DNA of 15,156 nucleotides from Lachnospiraceae bacterium AM48-27BH (GTDB lineage: Bacteria; Bacillota; Clostridia; Lachnospirales; Lachnospiraceae). This document shows, piece after piece, positions 1 to 8,483 of this stretch (positions are counted from its first letter, which is position 1; every line of letters begins with the position of its first letter). Both the position numbers and the translations under genes were made by a program. The notes under the pieces were generated by a model. That model had not been told where the DNA came from and did no database searches. It saw only the letters and a list, made by a program, of their open reading frames with translations. The stretch lies in assembly GCA_003478355.1 (NCBI GenBank), contig QUFC01000066.1:1-15156 (forward strand), written 5' to 3'.

Positions 1-61
1 CATTCGTAATTCGCTCATTTTTCTTTGAAAAATGGCTGCTTACTCATGTTTTTGGCGGGTC

Positions 62-122
62 CCAAGGTCAAAAATTCTCCTGCAAGCAAGCTTGCGTCGA
101 ACTTCTGACCTTTTGACCCTGG
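62..122 (-). promoter_or_regulatory. Long leader hairpin of leftward transcript
   Basis: Arms 62-73 and 111-122 are complementary with one mismatch (CCAAGGTCAAAA against TTTTGACCCTGG). The loop contains a second, perfect hairpin, GCAAGC (82-87) with GCTTGC (90-95). It starts within about 10 bases of the transcription start predicted from the promoter at 134-162, so it would be the 5' end of that RNA. No U-run follows on the minus strand, so it is not a simple terminator. Its role is unknown. Confidence 0.4.
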
Positions 123-133
123 TATCATTCTAT

Positions 134-162
134 ATTATCACAGATTTTTCCCTTCTCTGCAA
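134..162 (-). promoter_or_regulatory. Putative leftward sigma-A promoter
   Basis: On the minus strand TTGCAG (157-162) is followed after 17 bases by GATAAT (134-139), and the -10 box is preceded by TG at the extended -10 position. Transcription would start near base 127 and leave the window on the left, running directly into the imperfect hairpin 62-122. The -35 box matches consensus in only three places, so the call rests mainly on the -10 region and spacing. Confidence 0.4.
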
Positions 163-199
163 GACTAAATCATGTACGGAATACAATGCAACCACCGCC

Positions 200-230
200 G
201 TTACTGTTCATGCGCTGCGCAAACAGCAAC
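200..230 (-). repeat. 31-bp hairpin repeat, copy A
   Basis: On the minus strand this reads GTTGCTGTTTGCGC, a three-base turn AGC, then the right arm ending TGAACAGTAAC. It differs from copy B (8526-8556) at three of 31 positions. The arms pair almost completely if G.U pairs are allowed (positions 4-28, 10-22 and 11-21); only position 12-20 is a mismatch. It lies in noncoding DNA. Confidence 0.7.
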
Positions 231-410
231 CACCACCCACTTTCATTCTGTGCAATCTGCACAGAAAAGCATCATGTACACACGTGTTTTCATTATTTAT
301 TTACATAGTGTTCACACTTTGTTCATATTCTTTTCTTATACTAAATTCATAGAAAATCAGCAATGCGAGTTGATTGTATGGTCAAATTGCACATAGATTT
401 TTCATAATTA

Positions 411-432
411 CCCCAGGTGGCAACGCCTGGGG
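411..432. repeat. Hairpin with GCAA tetraloop
   Basis: CCCCAGG (411-417) pairs with CCTGGGG (426-432). A T-G wobble and a G-C pair close a GCAA loop at 420-423 when read on the plus strand, a GNRA-type tetraloop. It is followed by CTCCTCATTTTTACA, so a weak plus-strand terminator is possible, but no plus-strand gene lies upstream. Confidence 0.4.
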
Positions 433-448
433 TCTCCTCATTTTTACA

Positions 449-478
449 CAGAATCACGCGACAAGTCTCACGGACGTT
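449..478 (+). repeat. 30-bp dispersed repeat, copy 1
   Basis: The sequence starts CAGAATCACGCGACAAGTCT and continues to GGACGTT. It matches 27 of 30 positions with the minus strand of 10436-10465, downstream of pgi. Similarity may extend further in a gapped way on the GTT side (TGCAAT and TGGTTACTAA against TGCAAT and TGGTAGTGAA). Both copies are intergenic. Its function is unknown. Confidence 0.6.
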
Positions 479-519
479 CGATTTGAATTACAGCTGCAAT
501 TGTCGCTGGTTACTAATAT

Positions 520-545
520 GAAAAAGAATCCTGCTTGCAGGATTC
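520..545 (-). terminator. Intrinsic terminator hairpin (minus strand)
   Basis: A perfect 9-bp stem with a two-base loop (537-545 with 526-534) is followed on the minus strand by five T residues (521-525). It ends the nested structure at 545-609. Confidence 0.6.
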
Positions 546-609
546 TCCGCCTGCGGCGGGTCGCAATAGCGACATGATTCCTTTCTGCCGCAGTGCGATC
601 CTCGCGGAG
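520..609 (-). ncRNA. Candidate structured RNA with own terminator
   Basis: Read on the minus strand, three stems nest in order. The outer one is CTCCGC/GCGGAG (604-609 with 545-550), the middle one CTGCGGC/GCCGCAG (587-593 with 551-557), and the inner one GTCGC-TATT-GCGAC (569-573 with 560-564). They are followed at once by the hairpin GAATCCTGC-AA-GCAGGATTC and TTTTTC. The U-run only exists on the minus strand, which sets the orientation. No promoter of its own was found, so it may be the tail of read-through from the glucokinase cluster or a dispersed element. It does not match any riboswitch class I know. Confidence 0.4.
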
Positions 610-611
610 CG

Positions 612-650
612 TTTTTGTTTCATAGGACGTAATTTCCTATGAAACAAAAA
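612..650. repeat. Perfect 16-bp palindrome
   Basis: TTTTTGTTTCATAGGA (612-627) and TCCTATGAAACAAAAA (635-650) are exact reverse complements around a seven-base loop. It abuts the glucokinase-cluster terminator: the A-run at 646-650 is shared, being the T-tail of that terminator on the minus strand. It ends in T residues on the plus strand's complement too, so it may act as a second terminator or be a dispersed palindromic element. Confidence 0.6.
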
Positions 651-702
651 AGTGCCGGGAATCTGTCAGATCACTTTGATCTTTCCGATTTCCGGCACTT
701 TT
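648..702 (-). terminator. Terminator of tkt-glucokinase cluster
   Basis: Arms 648-663 and 687-702 (AAAAGTGCCGGGAATC against GATTTCCGGCACTTTT) pair with one wobble. Inside them a perfect second stem AGATCA/TGATCT (668-673 with 677-682) is separated by matching four-base internal loops. On the minus strand the stem is followed by TTTTTT, giving an intrinsic terminator 48 bases after the glucokinase stop codon. TTTT also follows on the plus strand, so it may work both ways. Confidence 0.85.
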
Positions 703-749
703 GTCTTATAACTGTTTCGTGCTGACACACGATCGTGATTTCTGTATTC

Positions 750-1694
750 CTATTTCAGCACCATTCTCGCTGCACCATAAATTCCTGCATCATTGCCCAG
801 TGTCGCCAGACCGATCAGCGGATGATCAGCGGAGATCGTTATGTGCTCCTCATAGTGCTTCTTGATCATATCTACTAAGAACTGGCCTGCCTTGGATACG
901 CCTCCGCCGATGACGAAGATATCCGGGTCCACGATCAGAGCCGTCTGAGCCAGGGCAACCCCCAGATAATGGCATGCAGTCTCAGCCACCTCTAACGCCA
1001 GGGCATCGCCTGCTTTGGCTCCGTCTAAGACGTCTTTGGCGGTTACTTCATCACCAAACTGACGCAGAACGGATGGACGCTCATCAGCTGCCATCTTCCG
1101 GCGTGCCTCTCTGGCGATTCCAGTCGCGGACGCCACCTGCTCCAGACAGCCTCTGCCTCCACAATTGCAGTACTCCTGCTCATCATCACGGGCATGGATG
1201 TGACCGATCTCACCCCCCAGACCATGTCTGCCTGCAATGATCTTCTCATTGATGATCACACCACCGCCAACGCCGGTTCCTAAGGTTACCATAACAATAT
1301 CTGAGTAGCCCTCTCCACCGCCCTTCCACATCTCGCCAAGAGCAGCTGCGTTCGCGTCATTGCCGCACTCTGCAGGGATTCCGTCTAAACGGGCGCTTAA
1401 CTCTTTTGCCGGATAGATATCTCTCCAGCCCAGGTTGACGCAAACCTCCACATAACCGTTCTTCTTTACCGGACCAGGCACATCAATACCAACACCAACG
1501 ACCTCTTCCATGGAGATGTTCTCGTCTTTTAAGGTCTCACGGATGCTTGCTGCGATATCATCCAGAACATACTTGCCATGCTCTTCTTTTCTGGTCGGGA
1601 TCTCCCATTTCTTTAACAGTACACCATCTACATCAAAAATACCCAGTTTCACGCTGGTTCCACCTACGTCAACTCCAATACATTTCTTCCCCAT
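750..1694 (-). CDS. glcK: ROK-family glucokinase
   Basis: A 314-residue cytosolic ROK-family sugar kinase, most likely glucokinase (ATP-dependent phosphorylation of glucose to glucose 6-phosphate). Visible motifs are the N-terminal phosphate loop GVDVGGTSVKLG (7-18), the catalytic-aspartate block GNDANAAALGE (Asp113), LGTGVGGGVI (138-147), and the ROK zinc site built from His165 and Cys176, Cys178 and Cys183 in CNCGGRGCLE. The length is normal for the family. ATG at 1694 is preferred over the in-frame GTG at 1697 because AGGAG sits 7 bases ahead of it. It follows transketolase by 52 bases on the same strand and a strong terminator lies just downstream, so it is probably the last gene of that transcript. 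ROK kinases vary in sugar choice; N-acetylmannosamine or fructose kinase activity is less likely but not excluded. Confidence 0.93.
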   Translation of the reverse strand: MGKKCIGVDVGGTSVKLGIFDVDGVLLKKWEIPTRKEEHGKYVLDDIAASIRETLKDENISMEEVVGVGIDVPGPVKKNGYVEVCVNLGWRDIYPAKELSARLDGIPAECGNDANAAALGEMWKGGGEGYSDIVMVTLGTGVGGGVIINEKIIAGRHGLGGEIGHIHARDDEQEYCNCGGRGCLEQVASATGIAREARRKMAADERPSVLRQFGDEVTAKDVLDGAKAGDALALEVAETACHYLGVALAQTALIVDPDIFVIGGGVSKAGQFLVDMIKKHYEEHITISADHPLIGLATLGNDAGIYGAARMVLK

Positions 1695-1720
1695 CACATT
1701 TCTCCTAAATCCTATCCAGA

Positions 1721-1753
1721 TTTGTAACTGTTCACTAGCTTCGCAATTACAAA
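1721..1753 (-). repeat. Degenerate copy D of 31-bp hairpin repeat
   Basis: Arms TTTGTAA (1721-1727) and TTACAAA (1747-1753) are exact complements. Between them, read on the minus strand, are TTGCG and GTGAACAGT, both found in the 31-bp repeat at 8526-8556, but part of the left arm is missing. The palindrome overlaps the transketolase stop codon and fills the tkt-glucokinase gap. It could attenuate transcription or be an RNA processing site; this is inference. Confidence 0.35.
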
Positions 1754-3729
1754 GATTTTACAGTTTCAACTACATGATCTACAGTAAATCCAAAATGCTC
1801 AAACAATACTGCAGCCGGACCGCTGGCACCAAAGCCCTTCATAGTCACATACGCACCGTCAAGGCCAACGTATCTGCCCCAGCCAAAGTCGCTTAATGCC
1901 TCGATGGCAACACGCTTTCTCACTGCCTTCGGAAGAACAGACTCCTTGTACTCCTCAGACTGCTCCTCAAACAGATCCATACATGGCATGGAAACAACGC
2001 GGACCTTCTGTCCTTCTTTTTCTAACTCTGCCTTAGCCTTTACTGCCAGCTCTACTTCAGAACCGCTGGCCATCAGGATCACCTCCGGTGTTCCCTCGCA
2101 GTCATCGATCACGTAAGCACCCTTTAACGCATCACGGCTGGAGCCTGCCATCGGTGTCAGGTTCTGTCTGGTCAGTACCAGGGCAGTTGGTGTTCTCTGG
2201 CTGGTCACTGCGCTGTACCAGGCAGCTTCTGTCTCGGTCGCGTCACATGGACGGAATACATGGAAGTTTGGCATTGCGCGGAGCATCGCTAACTGCTCGA
2301 TCGGCTCGTGGGTCGGACCGTCCTCGCCAACACCGATGCTGTCATGGGTCAGCACAAAGGTCAGTGGTACCTGCATTAAAGCAGACAGACGCGCCATCGG
2401 CTTCACATAATCACTGAATACGAAGAAGGTTGCCACATAAGCCCGCAGACCACCATGCAGCATCAGACCATTGCCAATCGCAGTCATGGCTAACTCGCGG
2501 ACACCAAAATGCAAGTTTCTTCCCTCTGGTGTTGCCTTGGAGAAATCTCCTTCACCGGACATATTGGTCTTATTTGACGGAGCTAAGTCCGCAGAACCAC
2601 CGATCAGGTTCGGCAGCTTGTCCTTCATGTAATTCAGGACTTTTCCGGATAACGCTCTGGTTGCCTCCGGCTTCTCGCCCTTTGCCCAGAAATCCGCATC
2701 ATCTGCAAATTTCTCTGCTGCGTGCTCGTCGTGATACTGGTTCCACAACGCTTCCATCTCCGGATATTCCTGGCAATAAGCAGCAAACATCACGTTCCAT
2801 GCTGCTTCCACATCTGCCTTCTCCTCTGCGATCTTTGCAAAGTTCTCATACACCTCGTCCGGTACATAGAATGGCTCTTTGGAAGGCCACTGTAAGAACT
2901 CTTTCATAGCAGCCACATTTTCCTCGCCCAGAGGCTCTCCATGAGCGCTTGCAGAACCCTGTTTTGCAGGACAGCCATATCCGATCTGGGTTTTCACCGT
3001 AATGAAGGAAGGACGTGTGGTATCTGCCTTTGCCTCCTCGATGGCTGCACCGATGGCATCTAAGTCATTGCCATCTTCTACTGTGATTAACTGGAATCCA
3101 AATGCCTCCATACGTTTCTGCACATTCTCGGTAAATGCGATATCGGTGCTTCCCTCGATGGAAATTCTGTTAGAATCATATAAAACGATCAATTTACCAA
3201 GTCCTAAGGTACCTGCCAGGGAAAATGCCTCAGAGGAAATGCCCTCCATCATACATCCATCGCCACCTAATACATAGGTATAATGGTCTACTACCGGATA
3301 ATTTTCTTTGTTGAATACCGCTGCCAGATGTGCTTCTGCCATCGCCATACCAACTGCCATACCCATACCTGCACCCAGAGGACCTGTGGTTGCCTCAACG
3401 CCTACGGTGTGGCGGTACTCCGGATGACCTGGTGTCAGAGAACCAAGCTGACGGAAATTCATCAGATCTTCTTTCTTTAAATCTCCGTATCCAAACAGAT
3501 GAAGCAAAGAGTATAACAACATGGAACCGTGTCCGCCGGATAAGATGAAACGGTCGCGGTTTGGCCACTGTGGATCTGCCGGGTTGTGGTTCATATGTCT
3601 GGTCCAAAGCTCATAAGCCATTGGAGCGGCTCCCAGTGGAAGTCCCGGATGTCCGGATTTTGCTTTCTGGATCGCGTCTGCTGAAAGCACACGGATCGCA
3701 TTGACTGACATGGTATCAATCTTGTTCAT
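1747..3729 (-). CDS. tkt: Transketolase
   Basis: A 660-residue thiamine-diphosphate enzyme that moves two-carbon ketol units between sugar phosphates in the non-oxidative pentose phosphate pathway, joining it to glycolysis. It has all the standard parts. The N-terminal pyrophosphate domain carries SGHPGLPLG (His27), GGHGSM (His67) and the GDG...N cofactor and metal motif (156-158, Asn187). The pyrimidine domain carries the catalytic Glu412 (in FGVREL) and the signature [15 protein letters not shown] (from His462), and a C-terminal domain follows. The length is that of full bacterial transketolases, not a split pair. The ATG has GGAGG 8 bases upstream. It starts only 13 bases after the DUF5711 stop and is followed by glucokinase, so co-transcription of all three is likely. 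Confidence 0.96.
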   Translation of the reverse strand: MNKIDTMSVNAIRVLSADAIQKAKSGHPGLPLGAAPMAYELWTRHMNHNPADPQWPNRDRFILSGGHGSMLLYSLLHLFGYGDLKKEDLMNFRQLGSLTPGHPEYRHTVGVEATTGPLGAGMGMAVGMAMAEAHLAAVFNKENYPVVDHYTYVLGGDGCMMEGISSEAFSLAGTLGLGKLIVLYDSNRISIEGSTDIAFTENVQKRMEAFGFQLITVEDGNDLDAIGAAIEEAKADTTRPSFITVKTQIGYGCPAKQGSASAHGEPLGEENVAAMKEFLQWPSKEPFYVPDEVYENFAKIAEEKADVEAAWNVMFAAYCQEYPEMEALWNQYHDEHAAEKFADDADFWAKGEKPEATRALSGKVLNYMKDKLPNLIGGSADLAPSNKTNMSGEGDFSKATPEGRNLHFGVRELAMTAIGNGLMLHGGLRAYVATFFVFSDYVKPMARLSALMQVPLTFVLTHDSIGVGEDGPTHEPIEQLAMLRAMPNFHVFRPCDATETEAAWYSAVTSQRTPTALVLTRQNLTPMAGSSRDALKGAYVIDDCEGTPEVILMASGSEVELAVKAKAELEKEGQKVRVVSMPCMDLFEEQSEEYKESVLPKAVRKRVAIEALSDFGWGRYVGLDGAYVTMKGFGASGPAAVLFEHFGFTVDHVVETVKSL

Positions 3730-3742
3730 TAGTAGTACCTCC

Positions 3743-5062
3743 CTAGTGTAATTTGATCTCTTTGATTGCCTGAGGCCCCGCCGCCAGAAACTGGTTCGGA
3801 AGACTTCCTTTAATCATCTTCGAAACTGAAAAATCAAGGGGTCCCTCATATTTTAGATTCCCATAACGGTTATAAACTCTACATGAATCTTCATTATACA
3901 GAAAGATCGTATCTCCGTCAATATCCGCATATGTATAGTCATAGGTAAATTCCTGGCTGAAAACCGCATCTCCATTGGGCTTATATACATCCATGCGCTG
4001 GCGGTACTCTCCGCCCTCCTGGGCTACGATCACTCCCACATAATCCCTACTATAGAACACACTCTGGATCTCCTCTGTCACCTGCACCTGCTTTAACAGG
4101 GCCGGAGACATCACATCCCTGGAGGAGAAGAAGGAAATGCTGTCTTGGGCAAATGCTACCGAATATACATCGTCCAGATACTGGACCCGCGGCACAATGC
4201 TTTCTTTGTAAATATCATGAAAACCGCCGACAAAACGGTTTAAAGCATTTTTACCCACCTCGGAGAAATTATAAAATGCCACACGGCTCCGCAGTGTTCC
4301 ATCTTCAATATACATATAGGAACCCGTCAGCATGGTTCCATCCGGCGACAGGCTGATATCCAGTGGATAGCCGATCTCACCGCTTAACACACCCTTCATG
4401 GAGATCTGCATCTCCGTTCCATCCTTGCGGAAGAAATAAATGTAGCTGGCCGTCTGGTCCTCCAGAATCGCCGCCACCACGCCCTTGGCGGAAATGGTGA
4501 TCTTCACGATGGGAAGCACCGTAGTCGCAATGCCAAGGCATCCACTCTGGTCGCAGATATAGATGGAATTACCCTGCTGGTCCGCAATGGCCGCATACCC
4601 GTCATTGACTGCAGCAATCGGGGATTTCATCTCATAGCTCTGGATCCAGATGTCCTTTCCATCACTTCCGATGTTGGACGCGCCATCTTTTGTATATTTT
4701 AAAAATCCATTGCCAAATTTTTTATAGCCTGTGAAGCTTCCATCTCCACGATCCAGGACACGTTCCCAGCCCACAGTCTGATTCTCGAACTGGAAATACC
4801 GGTTATACCAGTACACACCGCCTGCCGCTCCGCCGATCAGGATCAAAAGCAGGATCAGAAGGACCAGATGACGTCGCTTTACCTTTTTATGGGCTTTTCT
4901 GACGATCTCTTCGCTGTCCTCTTCCGGTGTCCAGCCGCCGGAGAAACTGACATTTCCGGCATTTCCTGTATTTCCGGTATTTCTCCCATTTTCTCCAGAA
5001 ATGACCCGTTTTCTCAGCTGGTCTTTCTTCGATTCACGGCTCATGGAATCCATATCATTCAT
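3743..5062 (-). CDS. DUF5711-like single-pass membrane protein
   Basis: A 439-residue protein of unknown function that I place in the DUF5711 family, known mainly from Lachnospiraceae. It has a polar N-terminus with an Asn/Gly-rich repeat (GNTGNAGN, about 30-37), a basic stretch KKVKRRH (59-65), and one transmembrane helix (about 66-86). A long C-terminal region follows, full of short beta-strand-like segments with recurring SPDGT, PNGD and DGD turns, suggesting an extracytoplasmic beta-propeller-like sensor or scaffold. The basic stretch before the helix favours a cytoplasmic N-terminus. The start at 5062 is chosen because GGGAG lies 8 bases ahead (5071-5075). An in-frame ATG at 5158 overlaps the stop of the LysM gene as ATGA but has no ribosome site, and a possible -10 box falls between the two. 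It is tightly linked to tkt downstream. Confidence 0.8.
   Translation of the reverse strand: MNDMDSMSRESKKDQLRKRVISGENGRNTGNTGNAGNVSFSGGWTPEEDSEEIVRKAHKKVKRRHLVLLILLLILIGGAAGGVYWYNRYFQFENQTVGWERVLDRGDGSFTGYKKFGNGFLKYTKDGASNIGSDGKDIWIQSYEMKSPIAAVNDGYAAIADQQGNSIYICDQSGCLGIATTVLPIVKITISAKGVVAAILEDQTASYIYFFRKDGTEMQISMKGVLSGEIGYPLDISLSPDGTMLTGSYMYIEDGTLRSRVAFYNFSEVGKNALNRFVGGFHDIYKESIVPRVQYLDDVYSVAFAQDSISFFSSRDVMSPALLKQVQVTEEIQSVFYSRDYVGVIVAQEGGEYRQRMDVYKPNGDAVFSQEFTYDYTYADIDGDTIFLYNEDSCRVYNRYGNLKYEGPLDFSVSKMIKGSLPNQFLAAGPQAIKEIKLH
4948..4990 (-). repeat. 9-bp coding microrepeat (Asn-Gly rich)
   Basis: The stretch consists of imperfect 9-bp units resembling ATTTCCGGT on the plus strand, encoding the GNTGNAGN run near the DUF5711-like protein's N-terminus. 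The unit is a multiple of three, so copy-number change would keep the frame. Confidence 0.4.
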
Positions 5063-5136
5063 CCTCTGTTCTCCCAAACTCAATCGCAACTGTTCCGCGC
5101 TGTGCACCAAACAGCTGCTCTGATGATTTCGGTACC

Positions 5137-5145
5137 AGTATAGCA
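5137..5145 (-). promoter_or_regulatory. Possible extended -10 box ahead of DUF5711 gene
   Basis: TGCTATACT on the minus strand is an extended -10 element, lying within a longer TCTGTGCTATACT that recurs exactly in front of pgi. No good -35 box is seen 17 bases upstream. If active, transcription would start near 5130 and give an internal promoter for DUF5711-tkt-glucokinase, and would rule out translation from the ATG at 5158. Confidence 0.3.
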
Positions 5146-5154
5146 CAGAACCTC

Positions 5155-6492
5155 TCATTGCGGAAGAATCAAATTCTGTCCGGCCATGATCTTATTTTCG
5201 TCCTCCAGGCCATTTAAACGGCAGATTTCCTCCAGACGGCCGCCATTTCCATATAGCTTCAAACAGATGCCATAAAGGGTCTCTCCAGGCTGGATCTGGT
5301 AAGTGCCGGAGGCCAGCGCAGCGGAGATGGCGGCACGATCAGACTCTGCGGCAGTCTGGGATGGCGCGGTCTTTGTACCTACTGGACCATGACTGGAGGG
5401 CTGGTCCGTGCCTGTCTGATTTTCGGCCTCTGCCGGCCTTTCCCCGTCTGTCTGGCCATCCCCACTGACCCTGTTCTGCTCCTCAGCCTCCACCACCGTT
5501 TCATTCTGGCTCTGCCCGGCGGTTTCCGGATAAGTCTCCGACATGGTCTCATGAGCCAGTGTCGGATTCACTCCGCCAGATGCATGTTCTACCAGAAGGT
5601 TGTCCCCACCATTCTCCGTTCCACTCATCTGTCCCGTCTGGCTGTTTCGCAACGAACCTCCCTTTTTCTGGCTGTTCTCCACAGCAGACAGGCTGTTCTG
5701 CCAGGAAATTCCCTCCGGCAAAACAGAAGTCAGCACCGATTCCATTTTCTGCATCTTGTCATAATTGTTGACCATCACCACGCCTCCGGCCAGCACCACC
5801 ATGGCAAGAGCACTGCACAGGCTTCCCAGCACCCGGATGCTGCCGCGTCTGGAGGTGATCTGACTCTTATTTTCCTCCATCCGCTGTCGGAAATCCCGCA
5901 CCACCGGTTCTCCGGTGCCTGTTTCCACCCGGCGGACATCCTTACGCATGATCATATAATCCTGCATCATCTGGTTCCGCTCATAGTATATGTGATAACC
6001 TCTCAGCTTATAGAATCCGTCCTCCGATGTTATGTAAACCGCTTCCTCTCCCTCCAATCCGGAGTTCAGATACATCAGCTGGTTTTTCCCTGCAAAATAC
6101 TGTCCATGCTGTTTCCAGTAATTTAAGGGACTTAAAGCCGCACCCGGCGCACCGCATAAAAACCAGCCAAGCACCGACCGTTTCGGAAACAGACGGTCCA
6201 TGTCCTGATACACCTTCTTCCAGGCACTTTCTGTCAGCTCCACCTTCTCGCCCTGCTCCGCCACGTCCTCCATTTCCAGAGCGCCGTCCACAAACAGATA
6301 CGGAACGCCGTCATGCTCCTCTGATGTTCCTAAGAGAACGCCAACCCGCAGGTCTTGTCCGCCCTTTGGAAACAGGCGTTTCAGATACGTGTTCACATAG
6401 TCCTCTAAATACAGTCTGACTGACTGGTCTCTCTCCCCGATCTGCCGTGTATTCTTCGGCAGTTTTGGATATGGATTATATAATTCTCCCAT
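5155..6492 (-). CDS. MPN-like domain / LysM single-pass membrane protein
   Basis: A 445-residue protein in three parts. Residues 47-172 look like an MPN (JAB1/Mov34-type) fold: RVGVLLGTSEEHDGVPYLFV, then VLGWFLCGAP and SPLNYWKQH, but the histidine ligands of the JAMM metal site are absent. A transmembrane helix lies at about 221-241. A low-complexity Glu/Thr/Gln/Ser linker (280-390) leads to one LysM domain at the C-terminus (397-443, TYQIQPGETLYGI...NLILPQ), which in this family binds peptidoglycan sugar chains. The likely topology is cytoplasmic MPN-like domain and LysM outside. ATG at 6492 is preferred to the upstream frame opening because the preceding residues look non-native and GGGGTG lies just ahead; that site is mediocre. 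It lies between yyaC and the DUF5711 gene. The MPN assignment is my reading of the motif pattern. Confidence 0.8.
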   Translation of the reverse strand: MGELYNPYPKLPKNTRQIGERDQSVRLYLEDYVNTYLKRLFPKGGQDLRVGVLLGTSEEHDGVPYLFVDGALEMEDVAEQGEKVELTESAWKKVYQDMDRLFPKRSVLGWFLCGAPGAALSPLNYWKQHGQYFAGKNQLMYLNSGLEGEEAVYITSEDGFYKLRGYHIYYERNQMMQDYMIMRKDVRRVETGTGEPVVRDFRQRMEENKSQITSRRGSIRVLGSLCSALAMVVLAGGVVMVNNYDKMQKMESVLTSVLPEGISWQNSLSAVENSQKKGGSLRNSQTGQMSGTENGGDNLLVEHASGGVNPTLAHETMSETYPETAGQSQNETVVEAEEQNRVSGDGQTDGERPAEAENQTGTDQPSSHGPVGTKTAPSQTAAESDRAAISAALASGTYQIQPGETLYGICLKLYGNGGRLEEICRLNGLEDENKIMAGQNLILPQ

Positions 6493-6518
6493 CTGGTTCA
6501 CCCCACTGTCATTTTCGT

Positions 6519-6546
6519 GCAGTCCACGCGCTCGCGCTAAGACTGC
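6519..6546 (-). promoter_or_regulatory. Leader hairpin before LysM gene
   Basis: GCAGTC (6519-6524) pairs with GACTGC (6541-6546), enclosing a second stem GCGC/GCGC (6528-6531 with 6534-6537). The structure sits about 27 bases upstream of the chosen start of the MPN-like/LysM gene and could slow translation or protect the RNA. There is no U-run, so it is not a terminator. Confidence 0.3.
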
Positions 6547-6636
6547 CAGGCACATGCTCGCAGCTGTGATCTATCCGTTCCAGCTGCCTTCTTTCATGCT
6601 ACTGCCCATCTTACCATGACAGGACTGCGAAATTTG

Positions 6637-7236
6637 TCAAACCAGGGTCAGAGATTCCCATAACTTTTCGACAAGACAGATGCTGTCGCTGATGCACTCC
6701 GCCATATGCATCACCATCCCTAAGCGGATGCTCTGCAGCATCATGGGATCACGGCTGGAGCCGCCGCTGACCACACCAGTGATAAAGAGATCCCCTACTG
6801 CCTGCAGATTTTTACTGACTCCCAGACCTGGTCTTAAAGCGCCTCTTCCCAGGGTTACACACCCCACATGGCAGGTTTTTCCCACAGACGCATCCACTGC
6901 TACCACTAAATGATCTGGATACCGCTCCCGTACCAGGTATAAAGTATCCTCTAAATTCATGGCATGAACCGGGTACTCCAGTGTCCCTACCACCGTGATA
7001 TGGCGCAGACCTTTCCGGTAAAGCTGATGGCCGATCAGCGGTCCCAGGCTGTCTCCCGTAGACCGATCCGTGCCGATACATAAAAACAGCACCTTCTCCT
7101 TCTGTGCCCTCTGTAACTCCTCCTTTAACATGGAATAAAGCCGCGCCGCCAGTCTGGCCGCCTCAAATCCATCGGACGTATCATAATAATAAAGCTCCCG
7201 TCTGACGGCGGGAGCCTTCTGTTTCCATAACTCCAT
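6637..7236 (-). CDS. yyaC: Spore protease YyaC (GPR-like)
   Basis: A 199-residue YyaC-family protein (DUF1256), related to the germination protease GPR and found in spore-forming Firmicutes, where yyaC is expressed in the forespore. Motifs seen are FLCIGTDRSTGDSLGPLIG (51-69), VVAVDASVGK (111-120, holding a conserved acidic residue) and GALRPGLGVSKNLQAVGD (132-149). The length is normal and no signal peptide is present, which suits a cytosolic forespore enzyme. The ATG has AGGTGA 6 bases upstream. A promoter resembling the forespore type lies at 7298-7327. Its presence is good evidence that the host forms spores. The protease activity of the YyaC branch is assigned by homology. Confidence 0.92.
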   Translation of the reverse strand: MELWKQKAPAVRRELYYYDTSDGFEAARLAARLYSMLKEELQRAQKEKVLFLCIGTDRSTGDSLGPLIGHQLYRKGLRHITVVGTLEYPVHAMNLEDTLYLVRERYPDHLVVAVDASVGKTCHVGCVTLGRGALRPGLGVSKNLQAVGDLFITGVVSGGSSRDPMMLQSIRLGMVMHMAECISDSICLVEKLWESLTLV

Positions 7237-7256
7237 ATCGTCTCACCTGTCTCGCC

Positions 7257-7285
7257 GGGCATTGCTCCATTTTCCTGCAATGCCC
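7257..7285 (-). promoter_or_regulatory. Perfect 9-bp hairpin in yyaC leader
   Basis: GGGCATTGC (7257-7265) and GCAATGCCC (7277-7285) are exact complements with an 11-base loop. On the minus strand no U-run follows, so it is not a terminator for the coiled-coil gene. It would lie at the extreme 5' end of the yyaC transcript predicted from the promoter at 7298-7327, where hairpins often stabilise mRNA. Confidence 0.45.
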
Positions 7286-7297
7286 CTTTGTTACTGC

Positions 7298-7327
7298 TAG
7301 TATAGACCGATGTCTATGGAATTATGC
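7298..7327 (-). promoter_or_regulatory. Candidate forespore-type promoter of yyaC
   Basis: On the minus strand GCATA (7323-7327) is followed after 18 bases by TATACTA (7298-7304). Sigma-G consensus in Bacillus is close to GCATR and CATACTA, so six of seven -10 positions match. The -35 part overlaps the stop codon of the coiled-coil gene, so chance is possible. The -10 would also serve sigma-A (TATACT), but the -35 is poor for sigma-A. Confidence 0.4.
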
Positions 7328-8413
7328 GTTATTCATTTTCTTATACGCTTGCATGGCCTCGCTTAAATTGGCGGCAGTTCCATTAGTCATGATCCCCGCC
7401 AATGCGTCTAATTTATCCGGTTCCAGGAACTCTCTGGACAAATATGCCCCGTAATGATCCGTAATAAAGAGATTTTTCTTTTTCAGAGCACCCTGCAATT
7501 CCAAAAGCTCCCGCTCCTCATCACGACACTTCACTGCCTGCTGCGCGATCTTTTCCTGGGTTCCTGCATGGATCTCGTCGGCAATGATATTTTTCGTGAC
7601 CGTCTCAAAGGCATTTAACGCCTCTTTTTTCTTTGATACCGTCTGCGACAGATCCTGCTCGATCTGGGCGATCTCATCATCATATTTCTGAAGATCATAA
7701 ATGGTCTCATTGCGGTCCCGGCGGATGTTGCGGGTGATCACCTTGATCTTGCGGGTGTTGGCATGGATCTCATCCCTCAGAAGCCTTCCCTCTTTCAGAA
7801 CCTTCCCGTAACGGTCCCTGGTCTTATTGCCCCAGAGCACATAAGCACCGCCGAACACCAGGATAAATGCAAAATAAATACCCACCAGATAGATCACATC
7901 CGGTTTCTTTAAGACCCAGTAAATTCCATAGGGAAGAAGGAGAAATACCAGCACAATCGCTGCAAACAGCTTCAGGATCTCTCCAAAATGTCTTGGAAAA
8001 TACAGGGTATAATAAAGATTCGTATCGCAGATCCCCGGCACGTGGTTCTGCTGGAAAATAGTCTTGATCTGAAGGCGGATTCTCCGGTTGTCATCCCGCA
8101 GATCCGATGTTTCATCGATGATCCGCTCCTTCACCCCCTGGTTTTTCGCCTTCTCCCGCTTGCTCCGCACTTTTTTTAACTGATCCTGGCCCTTGCCCAG
8201 TTCTTTATCGTAGCTGGCTGTGATCTCGCCCAGACGCTTTTTCGTGGTCTGGCTGATCCTGTCTTCCACTGCTTTTTTATCGGTTTCCAGCTGCTTCTGA
8301 TCCTGTTTTAACCGTTTTAAAAGCTGCTGTTCCTGCTGTTGCATATCCCGAAGCTCTAAAACTGCCGTTTTGGCTTCTCTCAAAAATGTTCCGTAGTCTG
8401 TAATGACATCCAT
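7322..8413 (-). CDS. Coiled-coil protein with central membrane hairpin
   Basis: A 363-residue protein I do not recognise. It is built symmetrically: an N-terminal charged, Gln/Lys/Glu-rich coiled coil (about 17-120), two hydrophobic helices separated by a short turn (about 146-167 and 172-194), and a second long coiled coil (about 203-312). A small tail contains FITDHYGAYLSREFLEPDKLDAL. Both coiled-coil arms must be on the same side of the membrane, probably the cytoplasm given the basic residues around the helices. The start at 8413 is set by AGGAGG 10 bases upstream; the frame remains open further upstream, but that stretch contains the promoter. TTGTAA-17-TATAAT lies upstream at 8447-8475. 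It precedes yyaC by 85 bases. It could be a membrane-tethered scaffold; no enzymatic motif is visible. Confidence 0.8.
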   Translation of the reverse strand: MDVITDYGTFLREAKTAVLELRDMQQQEQQLLKRLKQDQKQLETDKKAVEDRISQTTKKRLGEITASYDKELGKGQDQLKKVRSKREKAKNQGVKERIIDETSDLRDDNRRIRLQIKTIFQQNHVPGICDTNLYYTLYFPRHFGEILKLFAAIVLVFLLLPYGIYWVLKKPDVIYLVGIYFAFILVFGGAYVLWGNKTRDRYGKVLKEGRLLRDEIHANTRKIKVITRNIRRDRNETIYDLQKYDDEIAQIEQDLSQTVSKKKEALNAFETVTKNIIADEIHAGTQEKIAQQAVKCRDEERELLELQGALKKKNLFITDHYGAYLSREFLEPDKLDALAGIMTNGTAANLSEAMQAYKKMNNA

Positions 8414-8446
8414 CAGCCATTTTCCTCCTTCGCAAGGTCTCATTTT

Positions 8447-8475
8447 ATTATAACGCGGCTTCACAGGCATTACAA
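8447..8475 (-). promoter_or_regulatory. Sigma-A promoter of coiled-coil gene
   Basis: Minus strand TTGTAA (8470-8475), 17-base spacer, TATAAT (8447-8452, perfect consensus). The predicted start is about 8440, giving a leader of roughly 27 bases that includes AGGAGG. Confidence 0.7.
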
Positions 8476-8483
8476 GGAAGTCA

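Larger units (their letters stand above)
1..749. other. Palindrome-dense noncoding region
   Basis: No convincing gene was found here on either strand; the short open frames lack ribosome sites and have protein-like composition nowhere. Reading leftwards the region holds the terminator of the glucokinase cluster (648-702), a 16-bp perfect palindrome (612-650), a nested stem structure plus terminator hairpin (520-609), a 30-bp repeat shared with the pgi downstream region (449-478), a hairpin with a GCAA loop (411-432), a 31-bp hairpin repeat (200-230), a leftward promoter (134-162), a long imperfect hairpin (62-122, containing a perfect GCAAGC/GCTTGC hairpin at 82-95) and a small CATTTTTC/GAAAAATG hairpin (16-34). 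The gene served by the leftward promoter would lie outside the window. Confidence 0.7.
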